Positions 10,308-21,954 of a stretch of DNA of 64,000 nt are shown here, piece after piece (within the stretch, counting starts at the first letter, position 1; the number at the start of each line of letters is the position of its first letter). Below the pieces are notes generated by a model that searched no databases, had not been told where the DNA came from, and saw only the letters and a program-made list of their open reading frames with translations. This stretch comes from Jaapia argillacea MUCL 33604 (taxonomy: Eukaryota; Basidiomycota; Agaricomycetes; Jaapiales; Jaapiaceae). The stretch covers positions 1 through 64,000 of the forward strand of contig KL197784.1 in NCBI GenBank assembly GCA_000697665.1. Reading direction: 5' to 3'. A program made the translations under genes and the position numbers.

Positions 10308-13300
10308 ATGCCTCCAAAACGTGGAATGGCCGTCTCGGACACTGTTCCTTTGAAAAGAGTCACCACTGCACGAAATAGAAGAGGTCAGACAGTAGTCAAG
10401 AAGACGGTGATCAAGGGCACCAAGCTTGCGAACTCTCAATCTAGCCCTACGAAATTAATGATGGGTACCCCATCTCAAGAGTGGGATTATGCCGGTCGGA
10501 GGGTTGATTTCGGGGACATCGAAGGTGATCCTATGCCGAGCCTGTTATCAAAAACACGAAAGGTGCGTCCTTTTGTAGGGACATGAAAAAGGCTGACCCG
10601 AGTTTGTTTCTAACAGTCTCCGAACGATATGATGGAGGAGTGGAAGAATCACATTCCTACCTTTCTGCACTACTTGTTGCAAGGGGAAGGTCCTCCAGAT
10701 CCCAGGACTTGCCGTCAGTGTGGGAAGGATGGGACCTGAAGATGCTTGAATTGTCTAGGAAGGCCAGTGCTGTGCATCGAGTGCTGTATGGAAACACACC
10801 GAGTCAACCCATTTCATAGGGTTGAACAGTGGACTGGAGATTACTTTGCATCTGCTTGGCTCTGGCAAGTTGGAATTGGTCTTCATCTGGGACATCACGG
10901 CGACTCATGCCCAGTCAATCATTATCTCCATTCACCACAAGTCACTCCACTGTCATTGGGAACGAAACGGGCTCTGGAGAATTGGCAAGACCTAGGTGAC
11001 TCAGAAGTGTACAGTGCTGAACCAAATCAGGTGAAGCCGGGCCCGAAGCAGGCTCCCGACCCACAAGCTGACACGACCCCGAACGGAAAGACTCGAAAGG
11101 CGACGGTTGAGGACTGTGTGGATGAGGAGGAACCCGTCGTTGCAGAGGTTGGCGAGGAGGAAATGTGGGAGGATGATGAGGAGGAAGACGAAGAAGACAC
11201 CACCGAGGATTGGCATACTGTCAGGGAGCCCGAGAAGATAATTGCAGATTCAGCTGAACTGCAGCGGCCGCAAGTCATGGAGGGAAAGGGTCGGACCATG
11301 TCGATTGTTGATGTGTCCGGTGTTCACGAGATGGTCGTTCATTTCTGCTCTTGCTTGAACAGAAAGACAGACTTTGAGCAGCTCCTTGCGATGGGCATAT
11401 ACCCCGGGAGCGTCAAGCACCCCCAGACTGCATTCACGATGTCGGTCTTGGATAACTTCCATGTCCATAATCTGGAGTGCAAGATTAATGCTCGAGAATA
11501 TTACCAGACCATTCGGAGAACAACCCGTCCTGCATTTCCTCATCTCGTCCAGGTAAATTCCAAACTGTGTCCTGATGTTGAGTGGCCTAACCAGTATTAG
11601 GACCGGTACAGGGAATTCATGAGAGTTATATGCCAATGGCATCATCTTAAGGTGATGAAGTGGAACGGTTTCGGACACAGCCCGTATAGGAAAGTTAGCC
11701 CAGGAGATCTCGCTCTCTGGTGTGCTGCATGTCCTCAGCCGGGTATCAACTTGCCTGACGATTGGAAGGAGGAAGAAGCCAAGTAAGCTCTGGACTGTTG
11801 TGTATTGATAAAGCTAAATTTTCTTGCAGGAAGCCATATTTGTACACCAGGATGATCAACCTGGATGGCAACATGAAGGCCGAGCAAACGGCCAAAAAGT
11901 ATGTTGATGTCGCATTGACTAGTGGTGGAGGCTTCCTAGTTGCCGACGGGCCCTACAAGGAATCTCTCCGAGCCTCAGTTGAAATCAAGGAGGTTCATGG
12001 ATCCATGTCTATCGTCTGGCTGTCTTTGACTCTTGTCACAGAGGGCTACCTGCAACAATCACTGGGCCATCACCCTTGGAAACATGTCTCACAAACATCT
12101 TCAGGTTACAGGTATCAGAGCAGCTGCTTGTGCCAGACATGGAGCCTTCTGCCCCCATTCATGTGTTAATTTCCAGAAGGGTGAACAGTGGGTCAACGTC
12201 AAGTTGTATAGGTTTTAGTCCCTAACACCTGGCAATAGGCAGATGAACATGGACTATGCCCTGGTGCAGGCCTTTTGGAGGACAATGGGCGGTTGGGGAG
12301 GCCTTACTCGAGGCATTTCTCTGTATGACATCAATTGTCAATTTGCCGTGAATTTGTTGAGACAGATCGCTGCCAACCATCAGCATTTATCGCTCGCCAA
12401 GGGCCTCAAGATTATACATGGCATCGGTTTGTTTCACATTCATGGCCACCAAGATTCCTGTGCCCCGCGATATTCCCCGAACTACATTCCTGGAGCCAGG
12501 CAGGTAGATGGAGAGGTCATCGAGACCCTTTGGTCTCACCTCAACTGGATTGCCTCCAGCTGTCGAACTATGGGCAACAACCACAGGGCCGAGACGCTTG
12601 ACTTTCACATGAACGACAATAACTGGAAAAAGATGTTGAATATCGGTGGGTCACCTGCTCCGACATTCGAATGAAGATGCTTAACCATGCGGCAGTCCTT
12701 TTGTTGCTCAAAAAGTACTTGAAGGCATTGGATGGTGTGGTGATGAGTGCTGAAGGATTTGACAGCATTTCTGGTGGTGTCTCAAAGCAGGAGATTGTAG
12801 AATGGACTCAGGCCGAGCAATTTGCCCAAGAGGGCCGAGAGAGTGATACCGCATCGATGGACATATATGGTCCCATTGTCAAGGATGGTCAGTTGTTTCC
12901 TTGAATGGTTTTGTGTACATCTCCCTGACATTGGTCGTAGCTCCAACAAAGGCCGAGCTTCAGATTCAGTTGACCGAGGCAGAGGAATCTGGGTCTGGCC
13001 CCATACAAGGTACGGCGAGTTGGATCTTACAGGGGTTGAGAATTCAAGAGGTTCAGTAAGTGTTCAGATTTCAACATGCATTCACACCCTACCACACATC
13101 ACTAGGCCGGAGTTGGCTGCGGAGGTGAGAAAACTTGGAAGAAGGCCGACAGCCGTGAAAAGGAACAGTATTGAAGACTGCCGGCATAAGCTCCGAGACC
13201 GAATCAAAACCCACAATGACAACTCGGTGAAGTACCTCAGACAGATCGCAGATATGCTGGATGAGGGCTGGCAGGCCAGCGAAATTGATGGCTCTCAATT

Positions 13301-14230
13301 CGATAATCTGGACAACAATGGAGGAGATGTGTTTTACGATTACATGGACTCGGACGATGTTGAAGAGAGCCAGGATCCTGCCGAGAAGTTGCCCATCTCC
13401 CTTCCCTCCACCATCAGTATAAAATCATGCAACAACCGGACGATGCTCAAGTTGGCAAAGCAGGAACTCACCCTCCAGAAGGGTCAGGCCAACAAAGTGT
13501 TGGCTCATATTTGTGTTGCCTTGAGCAATAAATCCTACATATTCTGAAAGTTTGTTCGGAACCATAAGAGTCAGTCGAAGAAGACCAGGAGCTGGGGTTT
13601 GGTGTCGCAGCAGGAGGTGCAGGTGCAGAGGCATGCCTAAGTATATGCTCACTGTCGGGATGCAATGGTACGTCTCAGTGCAAGCGAAGCAATGCTGCAG
13701 AAGTATCGGATCCTCGAGAAGAGTCATTGTCGGGTCACGACAGGCATTATTGACGATCATACAAAGAGAGGGACCTGAAACACGGTGCTCCCCTGGATTT
13801 GGAGCATGGGAGATGATAATGATGTCAAGGGAAGGCATCTCACCGACTGTGAGTTTGATGTCCCTCTGGATCTGGCTTTTCTTACAATCTCATAGTTGTT
13901 CGGCTCCATTGGCTCAGAGCAAAAGCCATGCGCGATCGCTGGCAAGAGGAACTCACTCTCGTCATGCACGAGATGACATGGACATCTGCCTATTTCGCCC
14001 ACCAAAGCCATGAATGGGATTCTCGGGCTTGGGATCCCTCCCAATCACCGTCCTCAGGACATAAATGCTTCTCTATGCGGCAGGCCAAGATGTGGAAAAT
14101 GTTTGCGACGACTGCAATCAATGAATTCACCAAGATATTGGCTTTGCATCCTCCTCCGGACATCGAGGAGTTCGAGGTAAATCAGCCTCCAGAACGCTGG
14201 CACTCTCTCCGGGATTTGGAACAAGAGTAG
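10308..14230 (+). pseudogene. KDZ-type transposase with CxC2-like cysteine cluster
   Basis: DDE-type transposase of the Kyakuja/Dileera/Zisupton superfamily of eukaryotic DNA transposons. Exon 1 (10308-10562, MPPKRGMAVS, then RNRRGQTVVKK) has the basic N-terminus usual for the family. Exon 2 (10617-11552) carries the Cys-rich cluster (CRQC, RCLNC, CIECC, then HRVNPFHRVEQW) and an acidic linker. Exon 3 starts at 11601 (DRYREFMRV), with GINLPDDW later. Candidate catalytic residues are the Asp of INLDGN (about 11.86 kb), the Asp of YDINCQF (about 12.33 kb) and the Glu of RQVDGEVIETLW (about 12.51 kb). The C-terminus ends in a helical tail with TAG at 14228-14230. A TGA at 10737-10739 replaces the residue, usually Trp or Tyr, before RCLNC, so this copy is likely broken. 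Splicing in the second half is less certain. The upstream neighbour is the TET/JBP-like gene, a pairing described for basidiomycete KDZ elements. Confidence 0.85.
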
Positions 14231-14393
14231 ATTATGCAATCGGATGTAACGGACCGGAGTGGCTTTAGCTCATGTAGCTGATGTCTCTATCCGGACTGTA
14301 TCCACGTTGTCCGAGTCTGACTCATTGTTTGTGCATGCTTGTTCCTAGTAGAGTCTCTCTGTTCATACCCCCATCCTTTATATCTATGTCATC

Positions 14394-15529
14394 ATGTTTT
14401 GCTCATTCACTGCCGGTTCTGGAGCTGCCCAAACTCGTATGAAGAGTCTCCTCAAGAAGTGGTTGCCCACTGAGATTCACCAAAATGTCGATGATTTCAG
14501 CCCAGATTGGTTCTTACCTACCTTCTGGAATGCCATCGCATGCCGTATGCACAGGGCATCAAACTGGTACAAGTTGATGTACCCTTCCAGCTGCTCCGAT
14601 GCCCACCTTCGGGCTCTTTGGGTTGTTGGGATGCGGGCCGAGTTGGTAAGTTTGCTCCAATTCCGAAGATGTGAATGTTGCTGAACCATTGTTTTAGACA
14701 ATGGGGAACATCTTGTGGGGGGAAGCTGTTGGGGCCAGTCATCGATCATGCCAGCCCCACGCTCTCTTTCACGAGGTTTATCGATTCTTCTTCAACCTCA
14801 ACGAAGCAGACCTGGCACTGGTTCCACAAGTATGGGATCCAGTGGTTGAATTACTTCTCACCCCTCAAGACCATGGGCAAGACAAATTCAACCCTTTCAT
14901 GAAGCTTCCTGCCTGGTATGAAGCAGATGATGTGCCGGTTGCAGTACAGGAGTTCCTCGAGCATGTAGGGTTGAGTGTGAGTACCTGTTCTTGCTCACAC
15001 AATTGTTATATCCAATCTACTCATTAGGGGGATGCTCTCTGATGGACTGTCTTGGCTCGGGTTCCATTGTTCATAGCTCGGCACCCAGACTCGAACAGGA
15101 CTGATCTGTTCCCCTGGGAGACTGAACTGGCAGGTGATCCTCCTTATCCCAACCTTACACTTGTAGGTCACCATTTCCCCTCCAGATGGTCCTGGCTAAC
15201 CATTGTTCCAGACAAATGAACAACTATATTTCGATGCCGTGGTCACCGAGGCACGAGGACTATGCCCAGTCGGCCCCTCCACTCCTCTAGTACCCCCCTC
15301 GGTCCTGCTAGCTCGATACAAAGCTATAAATTTGGATACCCTGCTTCCCAAAATAACTGATGGGATGCAGATGTATGCCCTCTGGGAGATCTTGAGGGAA
15401 CAAAAAGGTGTGCTGGATCGTTTGATCAAGAAATACACCGGGACTTTACATATGATCGACACACTGATGGCTGAGTTGAAAAAGCAAGAGCCTTTGATGC
15501 TCGACTTTAAACATCCAGGCCATGTTTAA
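14394..15529 (+). pseudogene. KDZ-block tandem paralogue A, unknown function
   Basis: I do not recognise a domain. ATG 14394 opens a 252-nt first exon (84 codons) ending GMRAEL. Exon 2 is 14698-14976 (93 codons, ending EHVGLS), exon 3 is 15028-15162 (45 codons) and the last exon starts near 15212. Introns are about 50 nt, all phase 0. Visible motifs are GMRAEL, LFPWETEL and TDGMQMYALWEIL, all shared with the gene at 15864. The C-terminal 60 residues form an amphipathic helix rich in Leu, Lys and Glu. The fifth codon of exon 3 (15040-15042) is TGA, and the paralogue has Arg (CGC) at that exact codon, so a CGA-to-TGA change is likely. It lies 163 bp after the transposase, on the same strand. 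No signal peptide or membrane segment is seen. Confidence 0.6.
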
Positions 15530-15863
15530 TTGTCAGTTTGTAACGTACATAGACCAAACAAATGTTTATATATTCATCTCACCGAGTTGAAAAAGCAAAG
15601 TGTTCATCATCGGATAATATCGTCCATACATCTGGAATGACCCTGAAACCTCGTTCATGATATTGTCTCTCCCTGTACAAACAACAACTCCAACATGAAT
15701 CTCTTTGCTCCACGCAGTTCGGGCCGGAAATACATATCTTTGCCTCATTTGGAAGAAAGCCAATCCACAACTCGGCCTGGCTACATTCCTTCCGAACGTG
15801 ACACCCATTGTTCTTGAGTTCCATTTGTCACTTCCTTCCTCCTCGCATTGTTTACCTTGCATC

Positions 15864-17029
15864 ATGGACTACTCTAAGCCTACCATCCATAAAGACGCTC
15901 TCGCTTCCTGCCTGCAACGGCTCGTCTCTCTCGTCTGCGACGATCACAAACATGATGTCCACCACGATTCCGCCGTGAAATACATTGACATCTTCTTTCG
16001 GATGTTGGGATGTCGCTTGACTGAAGTTGTTCAAGCTTACGCCTCTCACTTTCCTGAAGGTTGCATGGATGTGGATGAGCGGATGGAGTGGGTTTTGGGC
16101 ATGAGGGCCGAATTGGTGAGTCTTTAATGGCCGGGTGTAGTTCGCTTCCTTACCCTTCACAGACTTTAGCCAATATGGTCTGGTGTGATGGGGTTAGGTC
16201 AGGTGTCATCAGACATAGCCCCGCGGCTTGCTTTGACACTGTGTACCAATTCTTCCTCCACCCGGCACACTGCCACAATCCCACCAGCATCCCAACAAAA
16301 TGGGGATCCCTCTTGATCACTCTCCTCACCAACCCCGCGGCAGCTGCAGCTTGCACCAATGTGTTTGTGCAGCTTCTGGTGTGGCATGCCTCTCAGCCAA
16401 TTGCCCCTGGGGTTGATGCCTTCATTGCAGCCGTCGGTCTCACCGTAAGTCATCACCCATGTCCACTCCCGCAGCACTCCATCTGATGTTTGTCTCAGCC
16501 GAAATCGATACGCTGGGTTGTCCAAGGGCGAGTGCCTGAAATGTTTCGGTGCCCCAACTCCATCCCCCCAGCTGTTTTGTTTCCTTGGGAACGCGAACTT
16601 GTGAGCTCCGAGTGGTCTCAGAGCCATCCTTCTCCCCCATCACCGGTGAGTAACCTCTCCAGCAACTTTTGAAATCCCACCGTTCTGAATGACTTCCAGT
16701 GTCCAAGACATTCGGAGCTGGACCGACTTTTGCGTCGGGTTGAGGTCCTGTTGCCCAATTGTGTTACTCCCCCGGACCTCCTCCCCTCAGCCCTCCTCGG
16801 TCGAGTTACAGCGATGAATCTCTCCGTGGTGGAACCTCAGATGACCGATGGCCTTCAGATGCAGGCACTCCGTGCCATACTTCTGAATGAAGGTGGCTGT
16901 GTGGATGTACTTGCATCAAAGTACTTTGCCACGTTGACCACCCTGGAGCGACTCATGTCGCATTTTGAGACATATGCCATGGCCACTTTGCAATCATCGG
17001 CATCTTCAGGTGGCCCCCGGCCCACATAG
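15864..17029 (+). CDS. KDZ-block tandem paralogue B, unknown function
   Basis: Start ATG 15864-15866 (MDYSKPTIHKDAL). Exon 1 is 252 nt, the same as in paralogue A, and ends at the same GMRAEL motif with a phase-0 intron. Exon 2 is 16163-16444 (94 codons, ending AVGLT). Exon 3 starts at 16499 (PKSIRWVVQGRVP), with LFPWEREL further on, and the last exon starts near 16701 and ends GGPRPT with TAG at 17027-17029. The TDGLQMQALRAIL block and a C-terminal helix match the paralogue. I found no internal stop in the spliced frame, so this is the best-preserved member of the block. The function is unknown. Its constant place beside a KDZ transposase and a TET/JBP-like gene suggests cargo or an accessory of the element, which is inference. 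Confidence 0.65.
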
Positions 17030-17189
17030 TAAAATTAGGAAGGGTTCTGGGTACTTATACTGTATTTTTTGTAGCTTTCATTGCTCCGGTTCTCTCATTC
17101 ATTGTAATTTATCTGTTGACCTCCTTGGAGTGCCCTTACACCGGGGTATAACATATTGTAAGAACCTCTGGCAACACAGCATAAAACAT

Positions 17190-18300
17190 CACTGAATATC
17201 TGTATTTTCACCCCAAGGTGGATACAAACAGCACTTGTGCCCCATTGTATGGAGCCAAATGCCTCCAGTCTTACCTTGGATTGACCTCTGAACACCACTG
17301 AACATCAATATGTCCTCTCGAATGACCTGCTGACCACCGATAAGCATCAAATCCACACTGAGGTATCCTCTATCAACCCGAACACCAGTCATCACTCAGA
17401 TTCCCTTTCGAACATAACCACACATCACGATATTCGCCCAGCAGTGCACTTATGTAGCCGAACACCACCTATCATGACTCAGATCAAACTCCGAACATCA
17501 CTAAACATCACTATATCGACCCTGAGGTGCACTGTGTCAGATGGAACACCACTGGTGATACCTTAAATCAACCCCCGAACACAACCAAAGATTACTATAT
17601 CCACCCCGAGGTGCACTGTATGTAGCCGATCACCACCAGTCATGACTTAGCTCGACCACCGAACATCACTCGACCTCAGCCGAACACTTTGAATGATTGC
17701 TTAGAACAACCCCCAAGCATCAGTCAAGATCACTATATTCACTCCAAAGTGCTGCACTTTATGCAGCTGAACACCTTGAATGATTGCTTAGAACAAACCC
17801 CAAACATCACTCAAGATCACTATATTCACTCCGAAGTCCTGCACTTTATGCAGCCAAACACCTCGAATGATTGCTTAGAACAACCCCCGAACATCACTCA
17901 AGATCCCTATATTCACCCCAAAGTACTGTACTTTATGTAGTCAAACACCCCCAGTGATCACTTAGAACAACCATCGAACATCACCAAAGATGACTATATT
18001 CACCCTGAAGTACTATGCTTTATGTAGCCGAACACCCCCGAACATCACTAAAGATCACTATATTCACCCCAAAGTACTGCTCTTTATGTAGCCGAACACC
18101 CCCAGTGATTGCTTAGAACAACCCCCGAACATCACTAAAGATCACTATATTCACCCCAAAGTACTGCTCTTTATGTAGCCGAACACCCCCAGTGATCACT
18201 TAGAACAACCCCCGAACATCACTAAAGATCACTATATTCACCCTGAAGTACTGCACCTTATGTAGCTGAACACCCCTAGTAATCACATAGATCAACCTCC
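17190..18300. repeat. 87-bp tandem repeat (minisatellite), degenerate to the left
   Basis: The landmark CACTATATTCAC (with variants) recurs at 17731, 17818, 17905, 17992, 18056, 18143 and 18230. The spacing is exactly 87 bp apart from one 64-bp unit. Each unit also carries a version of TTATGTAGCCGAACACC and of CTTAGAACAACC. Older, more diverged units extend left to about 17190. As 87 is divisible by three, three units give an 84-residue open frame (17689-17940) of 29-residue repeats. Other units contain stops, so I do not read it as coding. The array starts about 160 bp after paralogue B. Confidence 0.85.
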
Positions 18301-18359
18301 AAGCATCACTACACATCGCTATATATGGGGGTTGAAGCCCGACTTATTCATCAATAATG

Positions 18360-18660
18360 TGCAGAGCTGCTTGATGATCAAAGAATCAATATATAATCTT
18401 AAGGTGCTGCCGGCCGCTGGGTTGTCATCCGACAGTGTCCCCTTCATTAATAACCCACCGAGGTGCTAGTTTATACTAATTCAACAAATTTATATAGTAC
18501 TAAGCTGCCGTCGGCTGCTGGGTTAGCATCGGATGGCAGCTGCTTCATTACTAACCTGCAGCAGCCGCTCCATTATTAACGGGCTCCAAGGTCGGCCGCT
18601 GGCAGTTGGCTCATTAATAACGGTGTTTTGCACTGTTGGTTGATGGGTTAGTAACGGGGA
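18360..18660. repeat. Cluster of TCATTANTAAC motifs and GC-rich palindromes
   Basis: The motif TCATTAATAAC or a close variant occurs four times between about 18445 and 18620, with an inverted version (GTTAGTAACGGGG) near 18645. These alternate with CCGGCCGCTGG-like GC-rich pieces. A TATA-like GGATAAATA follows at about 18658. This could be the U3 part of an old LTR or the upstream region of an unrecognised element. I could not find matching ends. Confidence 0.35.
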
Positions 18661-20917
18661 TAAATAGCTGAACAGTGTGCCCTTAGTCTTCAATATTATA
18701 CTTTGCTATACTGCTTTACTGTATGCCACCTACTATCAATACAGGACAGGTCACAGCTCTACAGTCGGAAGCAAAGCTAAGTATATTTATCTTACACTTT
18801 TGAGCTCCCACAGCACTAGGCATAGCCTCTTATATTGTGGTTGGAGTGTACTAACTATTTCACTATGAGTAGAACCAAGAATGGGGCGCAAAAGTGCCTA
18901 CAGCCACAAGTGAAGGCGTTGGGAGCCAAACAGCTACCAATGCTGGAGTGGAGGTGACTTCAGCAGCTGACACTGCTCAAGTTGTGCAAGACATAGGACA
19001 TTCCCCAAACCTCCGACAAGGCTTAGAGACATCTGCATCACTATCCCCTATTGTGCAGATGCACAGCAATCTGCAGAGTAGGAGTTCTAGCTATCAAACA
19101 CTACACACACACACACCGCAAGATAGCTGGCTCCGGATTTGTCGTTGAATTGGGTTAGTATTTTGGAAGCTCAAGTTCTTGGAGTCTTTACAACTTCCTC
19201 TTTCTGTTGTCTCAGCTCTGGATCCTTGTTCTCAGTAACTTTGTCTTGTTGCTCGTAGCAACAAGTCCTTCTCAATTGGTAGACTTGTGGGTGATCCTCT
19301 GAGGATCTACTGAAATTCTTACTTGCACCTAGGGGGTATAGGTAAAGGTACTCAGGCTATACACCACTATTCTGCCCACATCTGCCTGACAGGCGGCTGA
19401 CTCTGGAGTCCCACCAACTGTTGTGTAAGGTGCCCACACATCCAACCTGTGCCACACATTGTCACTTGGAAATGTATGCATTATGCACACACTTTGGGCA
19501 TGGTGCACATGTAACTGCTTATGCTCAGCTGAGGGGTAGAATTATGTATCATTTATATGCTAGGAGGCGAGGGTCAGAAGTCAGTTCTCTGGGATACTTG
19601 GTTTGATACACCCTTCATTCAGATACTAATGACCGAAAATCATTGAAATTCACACCAGTTCATTGGGGGACAAAAACATTCATGCATTAGAAGTAAATTA
19701 TACAACAAATAAAGTAAGTTAGTCAAGTAAAATTAGTTAGGAAGACAGGTTCAGAAGACGGAAACCATCGAAGGGTGGTAGGCTGATCAATATCGAGACA
19801 TGAGCCATGAGAGTCATAGTGTAAAGTCCAGAGGGCATTGGTGAGAACAAGGTCTGAAAAGCCACTGTACAGAGTTTGTTTGGGTTGTTGGAGAGGATGA
19901 CAATACAGGCAGTGCAGGAATAGAGTGAAGCTACATGGAGAACTGAGGGATTGGATGATGGCAAACTGAGTTTTGCTGGGTGCTGAGAATTTGTAGGGGT
20001 CGGTAGCCATGGGCAGGTAGATCCTTTGTTGGCTTGCAGTCACAAATAACAGGCAGGAGGTTTTACTTGTCAGGTCTTCAGCTTCGTTGAAGGCCCTGTG
20101 CAGGTGTACTCAAACCAGGCAAAAATTTCCTCACCAGGCAGGTTCCGAGACCAGGGAGACAGATTGTTGGGCAGGAGAGAGGTCGGGAAGGTCATCCTGC
20201 CAGTGGAGAGGAGTTTCTTGGGCAAGAACAAGGTTGAGAGGGTTGAAGGATTATTCAGGAGAGCTGGTGGTGTGTCAAGTCAATAATATAGTCACTAAGG
20301 CCTGAGGGGGTGCTTGGGGGGATGGAGGAGTGGAGCTTGCTCCACGCCCCAAATCAGGTGCTTGAGTTACTGATCAAGAATGGGGCTGCAGTGGCAGGTC
20401 GGCTTGAAACTAGTGGATGGAAAAGTTGAGAGTAGACTGCCTGGGTATATTCTCCAGGCTCAGGGAAACCAGAGAAGCCAGCTGCCAGCAAATGATGTGT
20501 GGTCCAGAAAGATGTGAGAAGGAGGAGAAATTAGGAAGTAGGGGCTGGGTGAGGGAATGAACACCTCAACAGAAAGGAAATCAACATCCAAAGTGGAATA
20601 TGCATGTGCCTGCATTAGGGCCAGCAACTTTGGACTTACACATATTGAGTGGTGAGTGGGAACTCAGGAACTGTGGGGTCAGCTCATTCATATCACTGTG
20701 GGGTCATTGTAGTGTATGGAAGGGTTAAATTTACTTCAAGTTCACTCTTGTCGTGCTCCAAGTGCCCCAGTCATGTCCTCTCAAATATGGGAGAAGGCTT
20801 GTGGGAGGCACATGTGGGACCTTCCCCTGCTCATCAACCCAAGCACATTGTTTATGCAATCAAAATCTTCCAATAATCATGGTTGAGGGCCGGCAGCTGA
20901 GCATATGCGCAACACAT
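18661..20917. other. No supported gene
   Basis: Only short open frames are present, the longest being 106 residues on the minus strand at 19723-20043. None has a recognisable domain, convincing splice sites or a partner. An 84-residue Ser/Thr-rich frame at 18894-19148 could be the start of a decayed element's first gene. The stretch is probably old repeat sequence. Confidence 0.35.
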
Positions 20918-21377
20918 TGCTGTCACGGGTTCAGTGCAGGGGCCTGATAACACTCGACTATCAATCATGGAGCCTGGCAGTCAAGGTGATCAGACAGGAT
21001 AGGACCGAGTAAGTGTACAAGTGTTAGGTCCTCAGTAGCGCAGAAAAGACTATATTGGTATATCTAGTAAGTGTACAAGCATTAGGCTAGGTAATGATTG
21101 TCAGGATCGTAATACATTGTAAGGAACACAATGAGTGACTTACTCCTCAGTAGCACAGAAAAGACTGAGGAGCTGTACAGGCAAGACAGGTCTTATATAC
21201 TGGAGGGAACATGGCAGTGCCAAGCAGTGCGAAGGCAGATACAACAATAGCGAGGGAAAGGCAGGCCATATGCAGTACAAAGCATGGGAAGGAATGTGGC
21301 AGTATGGAATAATGAAAAGTCCGAAATGGAACAACAGAACAATGAACCAATAGCGAGGAACCTATTCCTCAACAACA
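20918..21377 (-). mobile_element. Solo LTR of the Copia family also seen at 56.9-62.4 kb
   Basis: This sequence matches the two 344-bp LTRs at 56903-57246 and 62070-62413 from end to end. It differs by an internal direct duplication of roughly 116 bp, recognisable because CCTCAGTAGC followed by CAGAAAAGACT occurs twice (near 21033 and 21146). Flanking pentamers are CACAT (20913-20917) and CGCAT (21378-21382), a target duplication with one transition. No internal Copia sequence is attached, so it is a solo LTR. By its TATA box (read on the minus strand) it has the same orientation as the Copia element. It is an old fossil. Confidence 0.8.
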
Positions 21378-21954
21378 CGCATAGCTAGCAGGAATTCTCA
21401 CATCTGCTCTGCACATGCACGGAATCTGTTGCACCCATTGTCTTTGCACGGTTGGCCAATGTGGCTAAATCAAGAAAGACATAAATAAATGCAATGTGAC
21501 ATGCACAGGCAGGCAGATTGGTGGTGTAGTGGTAGGGTTTTGGATCAATTTTAAATATATTAAATAAATTAGATCAGAGAGGAGGAAGGAGGTGCACTGA
21601 AACACCGAATTTAAATGAACACGCCACATCAAAAACTCAAAACCAAAATCCACGGGAATAGTTGGTTTCTGTGTCCACAATCTTCGTTTTGCAGGCACGG
21701 ACTTGAATCTCAAGGAGACCAGAGATTTCGAGTCATAATTTGTGAAATTGTGCCTCTTTGTTGCTTCTAAATGGTGGTCTCCATGTACCCATAAGCTATT
21801 GTACAGCCAAACAAAACACACTGCAGGTGGTTTGGTCATTCCAGAACAGGATCAAAAGAAAATACACAGTCCCATCTGGATGTGGGGTAGGCAAATTGTG
21901 TCAAAAGTTTTATTGAGGTCACACAAAATTTACAAAGTTATAGGGAATGTATAG
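21378..21954. other. No supported gene
   Basis: I see nothing here beyond short open frames of no recognisable type. The stretch is AT-rich between the solo LTR and the polypurine tract. Confidence 0.3.

Noticed and set aside
3917-15042. TGA reassigned or read through as a sense codon in the KDZ block
   Set aside because: Other genes here end normally with TGA, one TAA and one TAG also interrupt, and the paralogue comparison points to an Arg codon changed by C-to-T. Mutation is the simpler explanation.
17689-17940. 84-residue open frame made of 29-residue repeats
   Set aside because: It exists because the satellite period is 87 bp. Neighbouring units have stops and there is no start context.
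17190-18300. CRISPR-like regular repeat
   Set aside because: The whole 87-bp unit is conserved, with no unique spacers, and the genome is eukaryotic.
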